DNA from: Bacteriovoracaceae bacterium
GTDB taxonomy: Bacteria; Bdellovibrionota; Bacteriovoracia; Bacteriovoracales; Bacteriovoracaceae
DNA length: 45,122 bases
NCBI GenBank assembly: GCA_947461175.1
Contig: CANHIY010000008.1
Location: forward strand, 1-45,122
Direction: 5' to 3'
The position numbers were made by a program, and so were the translations under genes. This document shows positions 1 to 7,835 of this stretch, piece after piece; position 1 is the first letter of the stretch, and the number at the start of each line of letters is the position of its first letter. A model generated the notes under the pieces. The model was not told the origin of the DNA. It did not search any database and saw only the letters and a program-made list of their open reading frames with translations.

Positions 1-2
1 GT

Positions 3-83
3 GGCATTACAATTCAAGGCTCGGACGGAGTTTACCCTTCTGAAATTTATTTTTCACTTGAGTTTGGACCTATTGAATTCTGA
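3..83 (+). CDS. 3' end of an upstream gene (partial)
   Basis: Frame 3 is open from the window edge to a TGA and reads GITIQGSDGVYPSEIYFSLE, then FGPIEF. This has protein-like composition and could be the C-terminus of a secreted or beta-rich protein. Only 26 residues are visible, so no family can be named. The two other forward frames over this stretch look less protein-like. Confidence 0.35.
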   Translation, partial: GITIQGSDGVYPSEIYFSLEFGPIEF

Positions 84-227
84 CTTGTGGGTAATAGTAA
101 GCGGCCGTAGATGCAGGGCCGGATAATCAGATATTCAGGTGAGAGTAGGAAAATTGTTCCCTGTGAATGGAAATGGTTATTATCGTGCGATTTACGGAAG
201 GATTAACTATTAAGTTATGGCCTAGAG

Positions 228-359
228 ATGGATGAATTTAACCGGCTCATGAAAGAAGAAGTGCTTAGGGATGAAGTCCTGGAAAGTTGCTACGCTAAAA
301 TGATGGGTCTTGCTGAAAGTAAATTAAAACTTATTCAGTCCGTGCTGGAAAATTTGTGA
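228..359 (+). CDS. Possible 43-aa helical micro-protein
   Basis: An ATG ORF reads MDEFNRLMKEEVLRDEVLES and ends SVLENL. It is charged, helical in character and has no signal peptide. No clear Shine-Dalgarno is seen and no family is recognised. It could be a gene remnant or chance. Confidence 0.2.
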   Translation: MDEFNRLMKEEVLRDEVLESCYAKMMGLAESKLKLIQSVLENL

Positions 360-428
360 CCTCAAAGAAACTAGATAAGGGATTTTGGATTCTAATGGCC
401 GTTCATTGAACATATCGGAGGGGTACCA

Positions 429-527
429 ATGCATTCCACACATACTAATAAAGGACGACGGATCTTAGGATCTCTAGTATCTCATATAAGTTTTTGGTAT
501 CCAAAAAATATGTCGTATAAGATTTAG
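429..527 (+). CDS. Possible 32-aa micro-protein with strong ribosome binding site
   Basis: The ATG is preceded by CGGAGGGGTACCA, a near-ideal Shine-Dalgarno at normal spacing. The product begins MHSTHTNKGRRILGSLVSHI and ends in SYKI; it is basic and unrecognised. The ribosome binding site is the only strong evidence. It could be a leader peptide or the remnant start of a lost gene. Confidence 0.25.
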   Translation: MHSTHTNKGRRILGSLVSHISFWYPKNMSYKI

Positions 528-567
528 ACTGTAGAAAACACCTTGACCATATTTCTAAAAAAGAATC

Positions 568-1362
568 TCACATATCATTAAGAGAATTAAAAAACGACGT
601 GCACTTTGCACGAAAAACATTACTTTTCTTCACGATTTGATAAAGCCCTACGCAGATGACTCCAATCGCGAGCCATTGGTAAAACCCCAAGAAGAGGAAA
701 GTCGTAGCTAAATTTTCTCTGAAAAATTCAAGAATGAATCTCCCTATTCCATATGCCACAAAAAATAGAAAGAATCTCTGGTCATGAAACCGATCCTGTT
801 TTTCCAGTTTTCTGAATAAGAAGAACAAAAATCCCACATATGCTGCCTCGAGAAGCTGAACAGGAAATCTTGGATTTCCATCTCCAAAATCCACTCCAAA
901 ATAATGAGGTACAATGATGCCATAGCAACAATGTTGAAAAAAACATCCGATTCTGCCAATAAACATGAGGGCACAAGTACCTAGAACAAAGTCATCACTG
1001 GTTTCTTCTTTAATGTGAAAAATTCTTTTTGTGACCGCCACGAAAAAGAATCCCAGCAAAAGTCCGCCCAAGATTGTCTTTGGTCCGTAAAGATAGTTTT
1101 CTACAAAATCCTGTTTGAAAGTTGATCCAATTAGTTCTCCGGCAAAGTAAGCAGGAATGATGGCTCCAAAAATCGATCCAATGGAAGCGGATGAGAGAAC
1201 CAGTGTTCTTTGTGCCCAGTTAACGTTCCAAAGTTTACTTCTTTTTGTAATGAAGATTGAGCCCACGGTAAACGCCATTAAAATGAATAGTCGATGTAGC
1301 AGTGGGTTTCCTGACCGTAAAATATCAAGATAGTTTATTTGAAACCTCCCATGGCCATACAA
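568..1362 (-). CDS. Prolipoprotein diacylglyceryl transferase-like membrane enzyme
   Basis: This 264-aa polytopic membrane protein has the Lgt signatures in order: an LGGLLLG segment (about residues 97-103) where classical Lgt has HGGL, GRIGCFFQHCCYG (about 136-148) for the GRIGNFxNxExxG region, RFPVQLLEA for the RxPxQLYEA motif, and a C-terminal GRFILEFFRE. The His of the classical HGGL motif is Leu here, and the signature is of the cysteine-rich GCF..CCYG type. It is therefore probably not the housekeeping Lgt. By family it should move a diacylglyceryl group from phosphatidylglycerol onto a thiol or another acceptor in the inner membrane; the acceptor is unknown. Its start overlaps the end of the zinc-ribbon gene by 28 nt, making it the last gene of the leftward operon. 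Confidence 0.75.
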   Translation of the reverse strand: MYGHGRFQINYLDILRSGNPLLHRLFILMAFTVGSIFITKRSKLWNVNWAQRTLVLSSASIGSIFGAIIPAYFAGELIGSTFKQDFVENYLYGPKTILGGLLLGFFFVAVTKRIFHIKEETSDDFVLGTCALMFIGRIGCFFQHCCYGIIVPHYFGVDFGDGNPRFPVQLLEAAYVGFLFFLFRKLEKQDRFHDQRFFLFFVAYGIGRFILEFFRENLATTFLFLGFYQWLAIGVICVGLYQIVKKSNVFRAKCTSFFNSLNDM

Positions 1363-1562
1363 AGAAGTTTGAGAATAAAGGGGATTCCTATCGTGACGGC
1401 AATAAACATGAAAATGATCGCAAATAATACTGTTACAAATAAATTGCTTTTCTCTTCTTTATCTTCGGAAGGAGGAAAATTATAGTAACAGGTCCAACAA
1501 GAAGTTGCCGATGGATGGTTAAGTTTTCCACACCTTGGACATTTTTTTTGATTAGAGCTCAC
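1335..1562 (-). CDS. Small zinc-ribbon membrane protein
   Basis: A 75-aa protein. The N-terminal CPRCGKLN...SCWTCYYNF (residues 8-29) supplies two CxxC knuckles of a zinc ribbon, followed by an acidic linker and one or two hydrophobic segments (about 40-70). The zinc ribbon should face the cytoplasm. It overlaps the upstream membrane-protein gene by 11 nt and the downstream Lgt-like gene by 28 nt, so it is translationally coupled within the operon. No specific family is recognised; an accessory or assembly role for the neighbouring enzymes is inference. Confidence 0.7.
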   Translation of the reverse strand: MSSNQKKCPRCGKLNHPSATSCWTCYYNFPPSEDKEEKSNLFVTVLFAIIFMFIAVTIGIPFILKLLCMAMGGFK

Positions 1563-2151
1563 GGACGTCCCCTTTTAGAATAAGTCTACGGAAAAGCCTG
1601 ATTATCTGGCTTATCACCCCACCGCCCATGAAAAGAATGGCAACGAAAATCACAATCTGAGAATGCTCAATAGCAGTGGGAAGTTGGTATCGGCTACTGT
1701 AGTAGGTTACACCTAGGAAACCGATTGTATTTATGATGATCGTGAACCATAAGATTTTTAAGTCGAAGTAAAGGCCAACTAAGCTTATGAGCACTAAATA
1801 GAGTGGAATGAGTGAACTGCGTGGTCCATCGGCACTCAAGATGATCATACTAAGCAATGCCGTATCAATAATGGCTACCAGATACTTAAAGGTGACGTGC
1901 GAGATTTTAAAGTAATGAAAGATGAACAGACTAAGAGATATCACTCCCCAGAAGAGGAGGATATAAGTGATCGCCTGATGAACTGCAGGTGTTACTGAGG
2001 CATATTGGTAAAAATTTAGGAACTGGATCCCAGTGAAGACAAAGATCCCCAAGAGACGAATCCAATTGATGACTAAAGAGGATTTCACATTGAAGAGTCT
2101 TTCTGCAATGAAGAGTTTTTCCGACTGCTGAAGGGGCAAAAGAGTGCTCAT
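1552..2151 (-). CDS. Six-helix integral membrane protein, sensor-domain-like
   Basis: A 199-aa protein with about six predicted membrane helices after a short cytoplasmic N-terminus. The segment ADGPRSSLIPLYLVLISLVG resembles the membrane sensor modules usually fused to histidine kinases or nucleotide cyclases, yet no output domain follows here. Its start overlaps the iorB stop by 4 nt (ATGA type) and its end overlaps the zinc-ribbon gene. It could be a free-standing sensor, a lipid-binding scaffold or a transporter-like partner of the Lgt-like protein. Confidence 0.65.
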   Translation of the reverse strand: MSTLLPLQQSEKLFIAERLFNVKSSLVINWIRLLGIFVFTGIQFLNFYQYASVTPAVHQAITYILLFWGVISLSLFIFHYFKISHVTFKYLVAIIDTALLSMIILSADGPRSSLIPLYLVLISLVGLYFDLKILWFTIIINTIGFLGVTYYSSRYQLPTAIEHSQIVIFVAILFMGGGVISQIIRLFRRLILKGDVREL

Positions 2152-2708
2152 TTATGATCCTTTTTATGAAGGCATTCTTGAAAGTATTTTTGATAATTGT
2201 TTTCTGAGAACGGCAAATATCCTAACTTTACTGATTCAAGTCCAAGCTCGAAGTTAGTCATTTTTTTTGTACCGTGTTTGTGATGACTTAATGACTCGAA
2301 GTCCTTAATGATAGAAGAAAGTTCCAAGCGACGAAGCTCTTCACAGGGGTCGGTGTTGGAGGTTCCATTCAAACGGTCCGAGAGAAAGGGCTGCTTCACC
2401 GAATTGACCACGATCTTTGTCGATCGCGAGAAGAGAGATGAATGCCTGAGCGCCTCCCAAGGTTCGAGGGCAATAAGGAGATCAAGACTTCCACGAGGAA
2501 TCTGTGGTGAGAAGCGTTTATAGTCTGTCTGATTTTGAAAGATTCTGATCACTGAATGGACCGTACCAAGTCGTTGGGCCCCACCTTTGATAATGGAACT
2601 GATTGCCTGCTGACCACTATTTTCCAGTAAAGTTGTGATTGTCCGGGTGAGTGTAATAACACCCTGGCCACCGATCCCTGCAATGAGAATATTATATGGA
2701 GAATTCAT
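2148..2708 (-). CDS. iorB: Indolepyruvate/2-oxoacid:ferredoxin oxidoreductase, beta subunit-like
   Basis: A 186-aa protein beginning with the gamma-domain signature IAGIGGQGVITLTRTI (residues 8-23), typical of IorB/KorC/PorG subunits. KGGAQRLGTVHSVIRI (about 41-56) is also characteristic. It pairs with the downstream-numbered iorA gene, whose 3' end it overlaps by 17 nt. The complex oxidatively decarboxylates aryl-2-oxoacids to acyl-CoA and reduces ferredoxin. In this operon either the acyl-CoA or the reduced ferredoxin may be the wanted product; the radical SAM enzyme across the promoter needs an electron donor. Length is normal for the family. Confidence 0.85.
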   Translation of the reverse strand: MNSPYNILIAGIGGQGVITLTRTITTLLENSGQQAISSIIKGGAQRLGTVHSVIRIFQNQTDYKRFSPQIPRGSLDLLIALEPWEALRHSSLFSRSTKIVVNSVKQPFLSDRLNGTSNTDPCEELRRLELSSIIKDFESLSHHKHGTKKMTNFELGLESVKLGYLPFSENNYQKYFQECLHKKDHK

Positions 2709-4509
2709 GTTGATACCTCACATTGATGGCGTCATTCGGACAGATCTCGATACAAACCCCACACCTCATGCACTTATCTAGATCTATTTTTAAGTCCTCA
2801 CTCAACGTTTCTACTCTTTCAATTGCGGGACATTGAAGGTCAGTATAGCAAATATCACAATCCAAGCATTGAGAATTGTCGATGGAGATGAATTTCGTTT
2901 TTCTTTTAAGCTCTGTCTCTGGATCAGGTTGAAGTGCGCAATCCCCCTTGACCCACATCACGCGCACACCTTTACCTTTGAGTTCCTGACGAATTCTTAG
3001 AGTAAGCTCAAGTGGGTTAAACGCAGAAACTTCAATGATTTTATCAACTCCAATAGACTCTAGTAAACCTCGATAATCGGTCTTCGGATTCCGTGTCGGA
3101 GAATCCTGGTGGCCCGTCATGGCAACCGAACGGTTATCGAGTACCATGTGTAGGAGATTTATCTTATTCAGGATTGCACTCTGAAGTGAAAGTATTCCCC
3201 CGTGGAAAAAGCTACCTTCACCTCCAGTAGAGATGACTTGTTGATCTTTTAAAACATGGCTCATACCCTGAGAAATTCCGATCCCTGCATTCATACAAAG
3301 AAGCCAATCGGTCCGATGTGGAGGAAGTGATGAGCATCCGATGTCTCCACCAATGATTGTGTCTGTTCCCTTGATTGCCTCGTCGATAGCATAAAAGATC
3401 GAGCGGTGGGGACAACCTTCGCAAAAAGCACCTAGTCTCTCAGGGACCACCGGTATTGCCAGTGGTTCGGGTCCTTCTTCAAATTTGAATTCTTTTCGAA
3501 GATAAGAATCTACCAGATGGTAACTAACCTCATCCCAGACGGGAAAAATGTCTTTTCCATAAACATCTCCCTTGAGCTTATTAAAGAGGTTCATCTTAAT
3601 CTGATTTTCAAGGAATCCGTCTTGATCTTCGATCACGACGATCTTTGCTTTATGTTCCAGAAGGGCTGCAAGTGGAGTGATGTTTAACGGGTACGTCATC
3701 TCAACATTAATCAGATGAACTTCGTTAAATAGACCCAAATGAGATAGACTCTCATAAACATGGTTTGACGTGATTCCTCGGGTGACTATTGCATAAGGAG
3801 CTTTTGGATTACCAAAGCCTTGAAGAAAATTGGTATCACTTGCTAAACGGCCAAGCCTCTCAACCAGAGCACGATGATTGCGCACAGCTTTTTGGCCAAC
3901 GTTGATGAAGCGCTCAGGATTTTTTTCAAAGTGAAAGTTTTTAGGATGGTATTTTATTTTTTGCACGACTATGGAGTCGGTGTTGTAACAAAGCTTGGCG
4001 GGAATGAAGACCAAAACAGGAACCTCATATTTTTCGGAGATGTCGAACGCCCTCACGACTGTATCTTTGATCTCTTGAACTGTCGTCGGCTCAAGAAGTG
4101 GAAGATTCATCTGAGGAGCGTACCAATGCGGATCTTCCTCTCCCGTACTGCAAGTGGCTCCCGGATCTGTTCCCACAACGATCACCATCCCGCCCTTGAG
4201 GCCCGTATACCCGAGGTAATTCAGAGGATCGCTCGCAATGTTCATTCCCACATGTTTGAAAACGACCAGAGACCGCGCTCCACAGTAACTTGCCCCAGCT
4301 GCTGCCAAAGTAGCAATGTGCTCATTAGTTGCGTGGTTGAAAGTGATATCGATATTTTCTTGCGCACAAATTTTCTGTAGGGCCGGCTCGACATGATTTA
4401 CTGGAGAGCCAGGATAATGAGCGAAGTAATCGACACCTGCTTCAACCGCCGCCCAAGCGACTGCCTGGTTACCAGTTGAGTTGACATTAAAAGAGTATTT
4501 AGGGACCAT
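2692..4509 (-). CDS. iorA: Indolepyruvate:ferredoxin oxidoreductase, alpha subunit
   Basis: A 605-aa protein with the IorA layout: N-terminal pyrimidine-binding domain (NQAVAWAAVEAGVDYFAHYP near residue 14), transketolase C-terminal-like middle domain, and a TPP-binding domain with GDIGCSSLPPH and GGEGSFFHGG...LDN. Two C-terminal [4Fe-4S] motifs follow, CLDCDICYTDLQCP and CMRCGVCIEICP. It decarboxylates arylpyruvates with TPP and passes electrons to ferredoxin. It is the first gene of the leftward operon and sits 54 nt from the divergent radical SAM gene. Substrate specificity cannot be read from sequence. The start ATG has only a weak ribosome binding site. Confidence 0.9.
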   Translation of the reverse strand: MVPKYSFNVNSTGNQAVAWAAVEAGVDYFAHYPGSPVNHVEPALQKICAQENIDITFNHATNEHIATLAAAGASYCGARSLVVFKHVGMNIASDPLNYLGYTGLKGGMVIVVGTDPGATCSTGEEDPHWYAPQMNLPLLEPTTVQEIKDTVVRAFDISEKYEVPVLVFIPAKLCYNTDSIVVQKIKYHPKNFHFEKNPERFINVGQKAVRNHRALVERLGRLASDTNFLQGFGNPKAPYAIVTRGITSNHVYESLSHLGLFNEVHLINVEMTYPLNITPLAALLEHKAKIVVIEDQDGFLENQIKMNLFNKLKGDVYGKDIFPVWDEVSYHLVDSYLRKEFKFEEGPEPLAIPVVPERLGAFCEGCPHRSIFYAIDEAIKGTDTIIGGDIGCSSLPPHRTDWLLCMNAGIGISQGMSHVLKDQQVISTGGEGSFFHGGILSLQSAILNKINLLHMVLDNRSVAMTGHQDSPTRNPKTDYRGLLESIGVDKIIEVSAFNPLELTLRIRQELKGKGVRVMWVKGDCALQPDPETELKRKTKFISIDNSQCLDCDICYTDLQCPAIERVETLSEDLKIDLDKCMRCGVCIEICPNDAINVRYQHEFSI

Positions 4510-4563
4510 TAATTAATGGTAGCAGTAAAGAAACCTAGAATCAAATAATTAAGAGAGGATTCC
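4510..4563. promoter_or_regulatory. Shared divergent promoter region of the nine-gene cluster
   Basis: Only 54 nt separate the iorA start (leftward) from the GTG of the radical SAM gene (rightward), so both promoters and any operator must lie here or extend into the coding regions. AGAGAGGATTCC directly before the GTG is a good Shine-Dalgarno. I could not define -10/-35 boxes with confidence. Confidence 0.5.
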
Positions 4564-5931
4564 GTGAACCTTACGTCACTCAAAGAGAACCTTGGCCTAT
4601 CGTCGAGAGATGCGAAGTTTTTTAGAAAGCTTGATGACCAATCTGTCGAGTGCTACCTATGTCCCCGCCACTGCAAAATAAAAGATGAGAAAGGCGGATT
4701 CTGCAAAGTTCGTTGGAACGAAGGCGGAAATCTTAAAACTCTCAATTACGGTGTCTCCGTTCAGATGACCCAAGAAGTTATTGAAACTGAAGCCGTTAAT
4801 CACTTCGCTCCTGGAACGCCGATTTTATCTCTTGGGAATGTCGGTTGCATGATGAACTGCGATTACTGCCATAACTGGAAGACCTCCCAGATGCGAGAGG
4901 TAAATCTAAAAGATATTCACCATTATACGCCAGAGCAAGTTGTCGCCACCGCCCTTGAAAAAAATATCAAGATTCTCTCATGGACTTATAATGACCCGGT
5001 CGTCTGGCATGAATTTGTCTATGATACGGCCAAGCTTGCCCGGAAACATGGATTGATTAATCTGTATAAGTCTGCCTTTTATATCGGACCTGAGGCAATC
5101 GAGGAATTGCTTGAGGTCATCGACATTTTCAGTATCTCTCTTAAATCCTTGAACCCTGAAATTTATTTAAAAACAACCAAGGGCCAACTTCAGCCGGTGT
5201 TAGACGGGATCAAGCAAGTTTATAAATCCAAACGTCACCATCTTGAGCTAAGTAATCTTGTTGTCACTGACAGTACCGATAAGATGGAAGAAATTGAACG
5301 TCTTGTCTCCTGGATATTGACAGAGCTGGATTCGACAGTTCCTCTTCATCTCGTTCGCTTTCATCCAGATTATAAGTACACTTACGTGGAGCGGACTTCG
5401 ATTGAATTTCTGAAAAAGGCCCGTGAACGCGCGCTCGAAATGGGTCTTAAACATTGCTACTTAGGAAATGTTTATGAGTCCGGGGAATGGTTAAATACTC
5501 ACTGTCAGTCTTGCGATGAAGTCCTAGTTAAACGGTTTGGACTCCAGACTCAAACTCCCGGTCTAAGCTCTGATGGATCTTGTCTCAATTGCGGGCAGAA
5601 ATCCTCAATTGTAACGCTTTCATCTTCACCAGTCATTCCCAAGATATCTACTAATGACGATTTTACTAATTCCAAGTTCATATCATGGACCTCCGAAGCC
5701 AATGCAGCTCACCTTGTTGCAAAAAATAATTCCACGGATTCCAAAAGCTTTCGCTTTCGTCATCTGGGCAAAGAAGAGTTTTCTGAAATTGGTCTTACCC
5801 CAGGAGAGAAATGGCGCTTCCTTATCTCTCGAGATAATCACAGTTCGCAGGGAATTGAGATTTCATTTCCCGAGCAAATAAGCGTTGAATTTTTGGAGGT
5901 TTTAGATCGGGCCCATTTTCCCGTTTCTTAA
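4564..5931 (+). CDS. AmrS/PflA-like radical SAM enzyme with C-terminal extension
   Basis: A 455-aa radical SAM protein. The N-terminal CYLCPRHCKI...GFC (C30, C33, C37, C47) and CMMNCDYC (C95, C99, C102, the SAM cluster motif CxxxCxxC) match the AmrS/pyruvate-formate-lyase-activase-like family of the AmmeMemoRadiSam group. A zinc-ribbon-like set C314/C317/C340/C343 follows, normal for AmrS. About 110 further residues at the C-terminus are extra to the usual length and unrecognised. No amrA or amrB (Memo) gene lies nearby. Start is GTG at 4564 behind AGAGAGGA. It needs a low-potential reductant, which the divergent IorAB pair could supply through ferredoxin. First gene of the rightward operon; reaction unknown. 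Confidence 0.8.
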   Translation: MNLTSLKENLGLSSRDAKFFRKLDDQSVECYLCPRHCKIKDEKGGFCKVRWNEGGNLKTLNYGVSVQMTQEVIETEAVNHFAPGTPILSLGNVGCMMNCDYCHNWKTSQMREVNLKDIHHYTPEQVVATALEKNIKILSWTYNDPVVWHEFVYDTAKLARKHGLINLYKSAFYIGPEAIEELLEVIDIFSISLKSLNPEIYLKTTKGQLQPVLDGIKQVYKSKRHHLELSNLVVTDSTDKMEEIERLVSWILTELDSTVPLHLVRFHPDYKYTYVERTSIEFLKKARERALEMGLKHCYLGNVYESGEWLNTHCQSCDEVLVKRFGLQTQTPGLSSDGSCLNCGQKSSIVTLSSSPVIPKISTNDDFTNSKFISWTSEANAAHLVAKNNSTDSKSFRFRHLGKEEFSEIGLTPGEKWRFLISRDNHSSQGIEISFPEQISVEFLEVLDRAHFPVS

Positions 5932-5941
5932 AAAATATATT

Positions 5942-7057
5942 ATGCATACGAACACCGAAATTTTACATACTAAGATTGATACTTCGAGGGCGAATCCCAA
6001 TGTGACTCCTTTGTATCAAGCGAGCTCCTTTTTATCGGGTTCTGATTTCTTTTACACTCGTAAATCAAATCCCAATTCCTCTGAACTTGAAGAGGTTCTT
6101 AAAAACCTCGAAGGTTGTCAGCATGTGATTAGTGTCACAACGGGCATGGCCGCCATAAACATGGCTTTGCGTTTGCTCCAGCCAGGTGATCATCTCATCG
6201 CTAACGAACTTATTTACGGCTGTACTTATCAGTACCTGATTGAGTTCGCTCACCACTATCAGATTCAACTCGATTTTGTCGACATGCTAAAGCTAGATGA
6301 CTTAAGAAGTTACATGAAGCCTACAACTCGGATGATTTTATTTGAAACTCCGACAAATCCACTTTTAAAAACAATTTCTATAATGGATGTTGTGAAGTTG
6401 AGAAACGAGCAATGTTCCAATGCCCTGATCGTAGTGGATAACACTTGGGCAACTTCCTACTTCCAGAAACCTTTAGACCTCGGTGCTGATCTCTCAGTTG
6501 TGAGTGGTACGAAGTTCTATGGTGGCCACAGTGACTGCATGGCCGGCTTCATATCAACTAATCGGCAGGATCTGGCAGAGAAGATGTTGGCCCTGCGGTT
6601 TTTTCAAGGCTGCATTCTTGATCCGCACTCGGCGTGGCTGATGAGAAGAAGCATGCAAACTTTTACTCTAAGAATGAAAGAGCATCAGGCCAAGGTTCAG
6701 ATGATGGGCCGATTCCTGAAAGAAATAGACGAGATCGAAAAAGTTTATCTTCCAGAAGTCGATGGGGTTCAAATGACAGGGTATGGTTGCATCCTCTTTT
6801 TTGAGTTTAAAGATAGGTACAAGGACTCGGTCAGTAAGTTCATGGACTCACTCAAACTTTTTGATCGCGGAACCTCTATGGCATGTGTCGTATCGGCAGT
6901 GGCCCAGCCTTTCACCGGAAGTCATCTCTCTATGAAATCAGAAGATAAGATTCGAGTGGGGATCCGGGAAACGTTAGTTAGACTTTGCTTTGGTCTGGAA
7001 GAAGAGCAAGACCTTAAGGCCGATCTCCTTCAGGCATTTAGAAGCATCAATGATTAA
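5942..7057 (+). CDS. Cys/Met-metabolism PLP-dependent enzyme (cystathionine synthase/lyase family)
   Basis: A 371-aa fold-type I PLP enzyme. YTRKSNPNSSELEE (39-51) and TTGMAAINMAL (66-76) form the cofactor pocket, VVDNTWAT holds the PLP-binding Asp166, and SGTKFYGGHSDCMAG carries the Schiff-base Lys191. The family includes cystathionine gamma-synthase, the beta- and gamma-lyases and O-acylhomoserine sulfhydrylase; the exact reaction cannot be assigned. It starts 10 nt after the radical SAM stop with no good Shine-Dalgarno, so translation is probably coupled. In this cluster it may build or cleave a C-S bond in a sulfur-containing intermediate, but that is inference. Confidence 0.85.
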   Translation: MHTNTEILHTKIDTSRANPNVTPLYQASSFLSGSDFFYTRKSNPNSSELEEVLKNLEGCQHVISVTTGMAAINMALRLLQPGDHLIANELIYGCTYQYLIEFAHHYQIQLDFVDMLKLDDLRSYMKPTTRMILFETPTNPLLKTISIMDVVKLRNEQCSNALIVVDNTWATSYFQKPLDLGADLSVVSGTKFYGGHSDCMAGFISTNRQDLAEKMLALRFFQGCILDPHSAWLMRRSMQTFTLRMKEHQAKVQMMGRFLKEIDEIEKVYLPEVDGVQMTGYGCILFFEFKDRYKDSVSKFMDSLKLFDRGTSMACVVSAVAQPFTGSHLSMKSEDKIRVGIRETLVRLCFGLEEEQDLKADLLQAFRSIND

Positions 7058-7835
7058 GCAACATAAGAAACTTCTTATATATCCATTGCTCCAGCTGATC
7101 TTTTTTTGTTTTTCCCTTCAGCTCGATGGAATTAGTGCCTTTGTATGTCTGATCTTGGCAGGTTTTTTTCTTTGTTTTACCGTTCATATTTCTTTTCACG
7201 AACTCATTCACAGAACTCATCATTTCGAGAGAGACCATTATATTTTTTATGTAGGAACATTGATGATCGGCCTTCCTCTGGATGGATACCGACTACACCA
7301 TCTCAATCATCATCTTTTCACCAATACTATAGGCGACTATTCTTCCACTTGGAAGAATACTCCAGAAGGCCCTAAGGCACGAAATGTCTGGCACTATTGC
7401 CTGGCTTGGCCCTATTTTATTTTTCTCTCACGAAAAGGTATGAAACTGGATCTCCAGGCAGGTCGCACCAAAGCAAGTCATCAACTTCGATTGAATCGAC
7501 AGAAAATATTTTTTCTATTATTTACGGTTTCTTTACTTTGTTTTCACAAGGTATTTTTCTCATATCTCACTATGATCTACTTGGGTTGGGTCTTCACCTC
7601 CTTGCAAAACTATGGTCAGCACCGTCCGTACAGTTACGAAGCCAGTCAAACCTATAGTTGTGGAGATAAAGTTTATAATTGGATATTGGCCAATAACGGA
7701 CTTCACTGTGAGCATCACTCCCAGCCTGTCGTTCCTTGGCATAAACTAACGGAGAGTCGGCCAGTGCCCCGTTTGAATTGTCCTCATATAATATTTCCTT
7801 TTAGGAGCTTAAATGAAAATTCATTTCATCCGTAG
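7050..7835 (+). CDS. Membrane fatty-acid desaturase family protein
   Basis: I choose the ATG at 7050, which overlaps the PLP gene stop by 8 nt, rather than the ORF-track start; it gives 261 aa. The three histidine clusters of membrane di-iron desaturases/hydroxylases are present: HELIHRTHH, HHLNHHLFTN and NNGLHCEHHSQP. Four hydrophobic helices surround them. It should use O2 and electrons to desaturate or hydroxylate an acyl chain in the membrane. Its place after a radical SAM and a PLP enzyme, and opposite an Lgt-like protein, suggests a lipid product. The electron donor is not encoded adjacent. Confidence 0.85.
   Translation: MIKQHKKLLIYPLLQLIFFCFSLQLDGISAFVCLILAGFFLCFTVHISFHELIHRTHHFERDHYIFYVGTLMIGLPLDGYRLHHLNHHLFTNTIGDYSSTWKNTPEGPKARNVWHYCLAWPYFIFLSRKGMKLDLQAGRTKASHQLRLNRQKIFFLLFTVSLLCFHKVFFSYLTMIYLGWVFTSLQNYGQHRPYSYEASQTYSCGDKVYNWILANNGLHCEHHSQPVVPWHKLTESRPVPRLNCPHIIFPFRSLNENSFHP

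Larger units (their letters stand above)
84..567. other. Intergenic stretch with two possible micro-ORFs
   Basis: No gene longer than 60 codons is visible between the upstream gene end and the stop of the leftward Lgt-like gene. Two very short rightward ORFs lie here, at 228-359 and 429-527, and are listed separately. I saw no hairpin with a T-run, so no confident terminator serves the leftward operon ending at 568. Confidence 0.4.

Noticed and set aside
3874-4380. 168-aa ORF antisense to iorA
   Set aside because: It lies wholly inside the well-supported iorA gene on the other strand and its translation has no domain or protein-like pattern.
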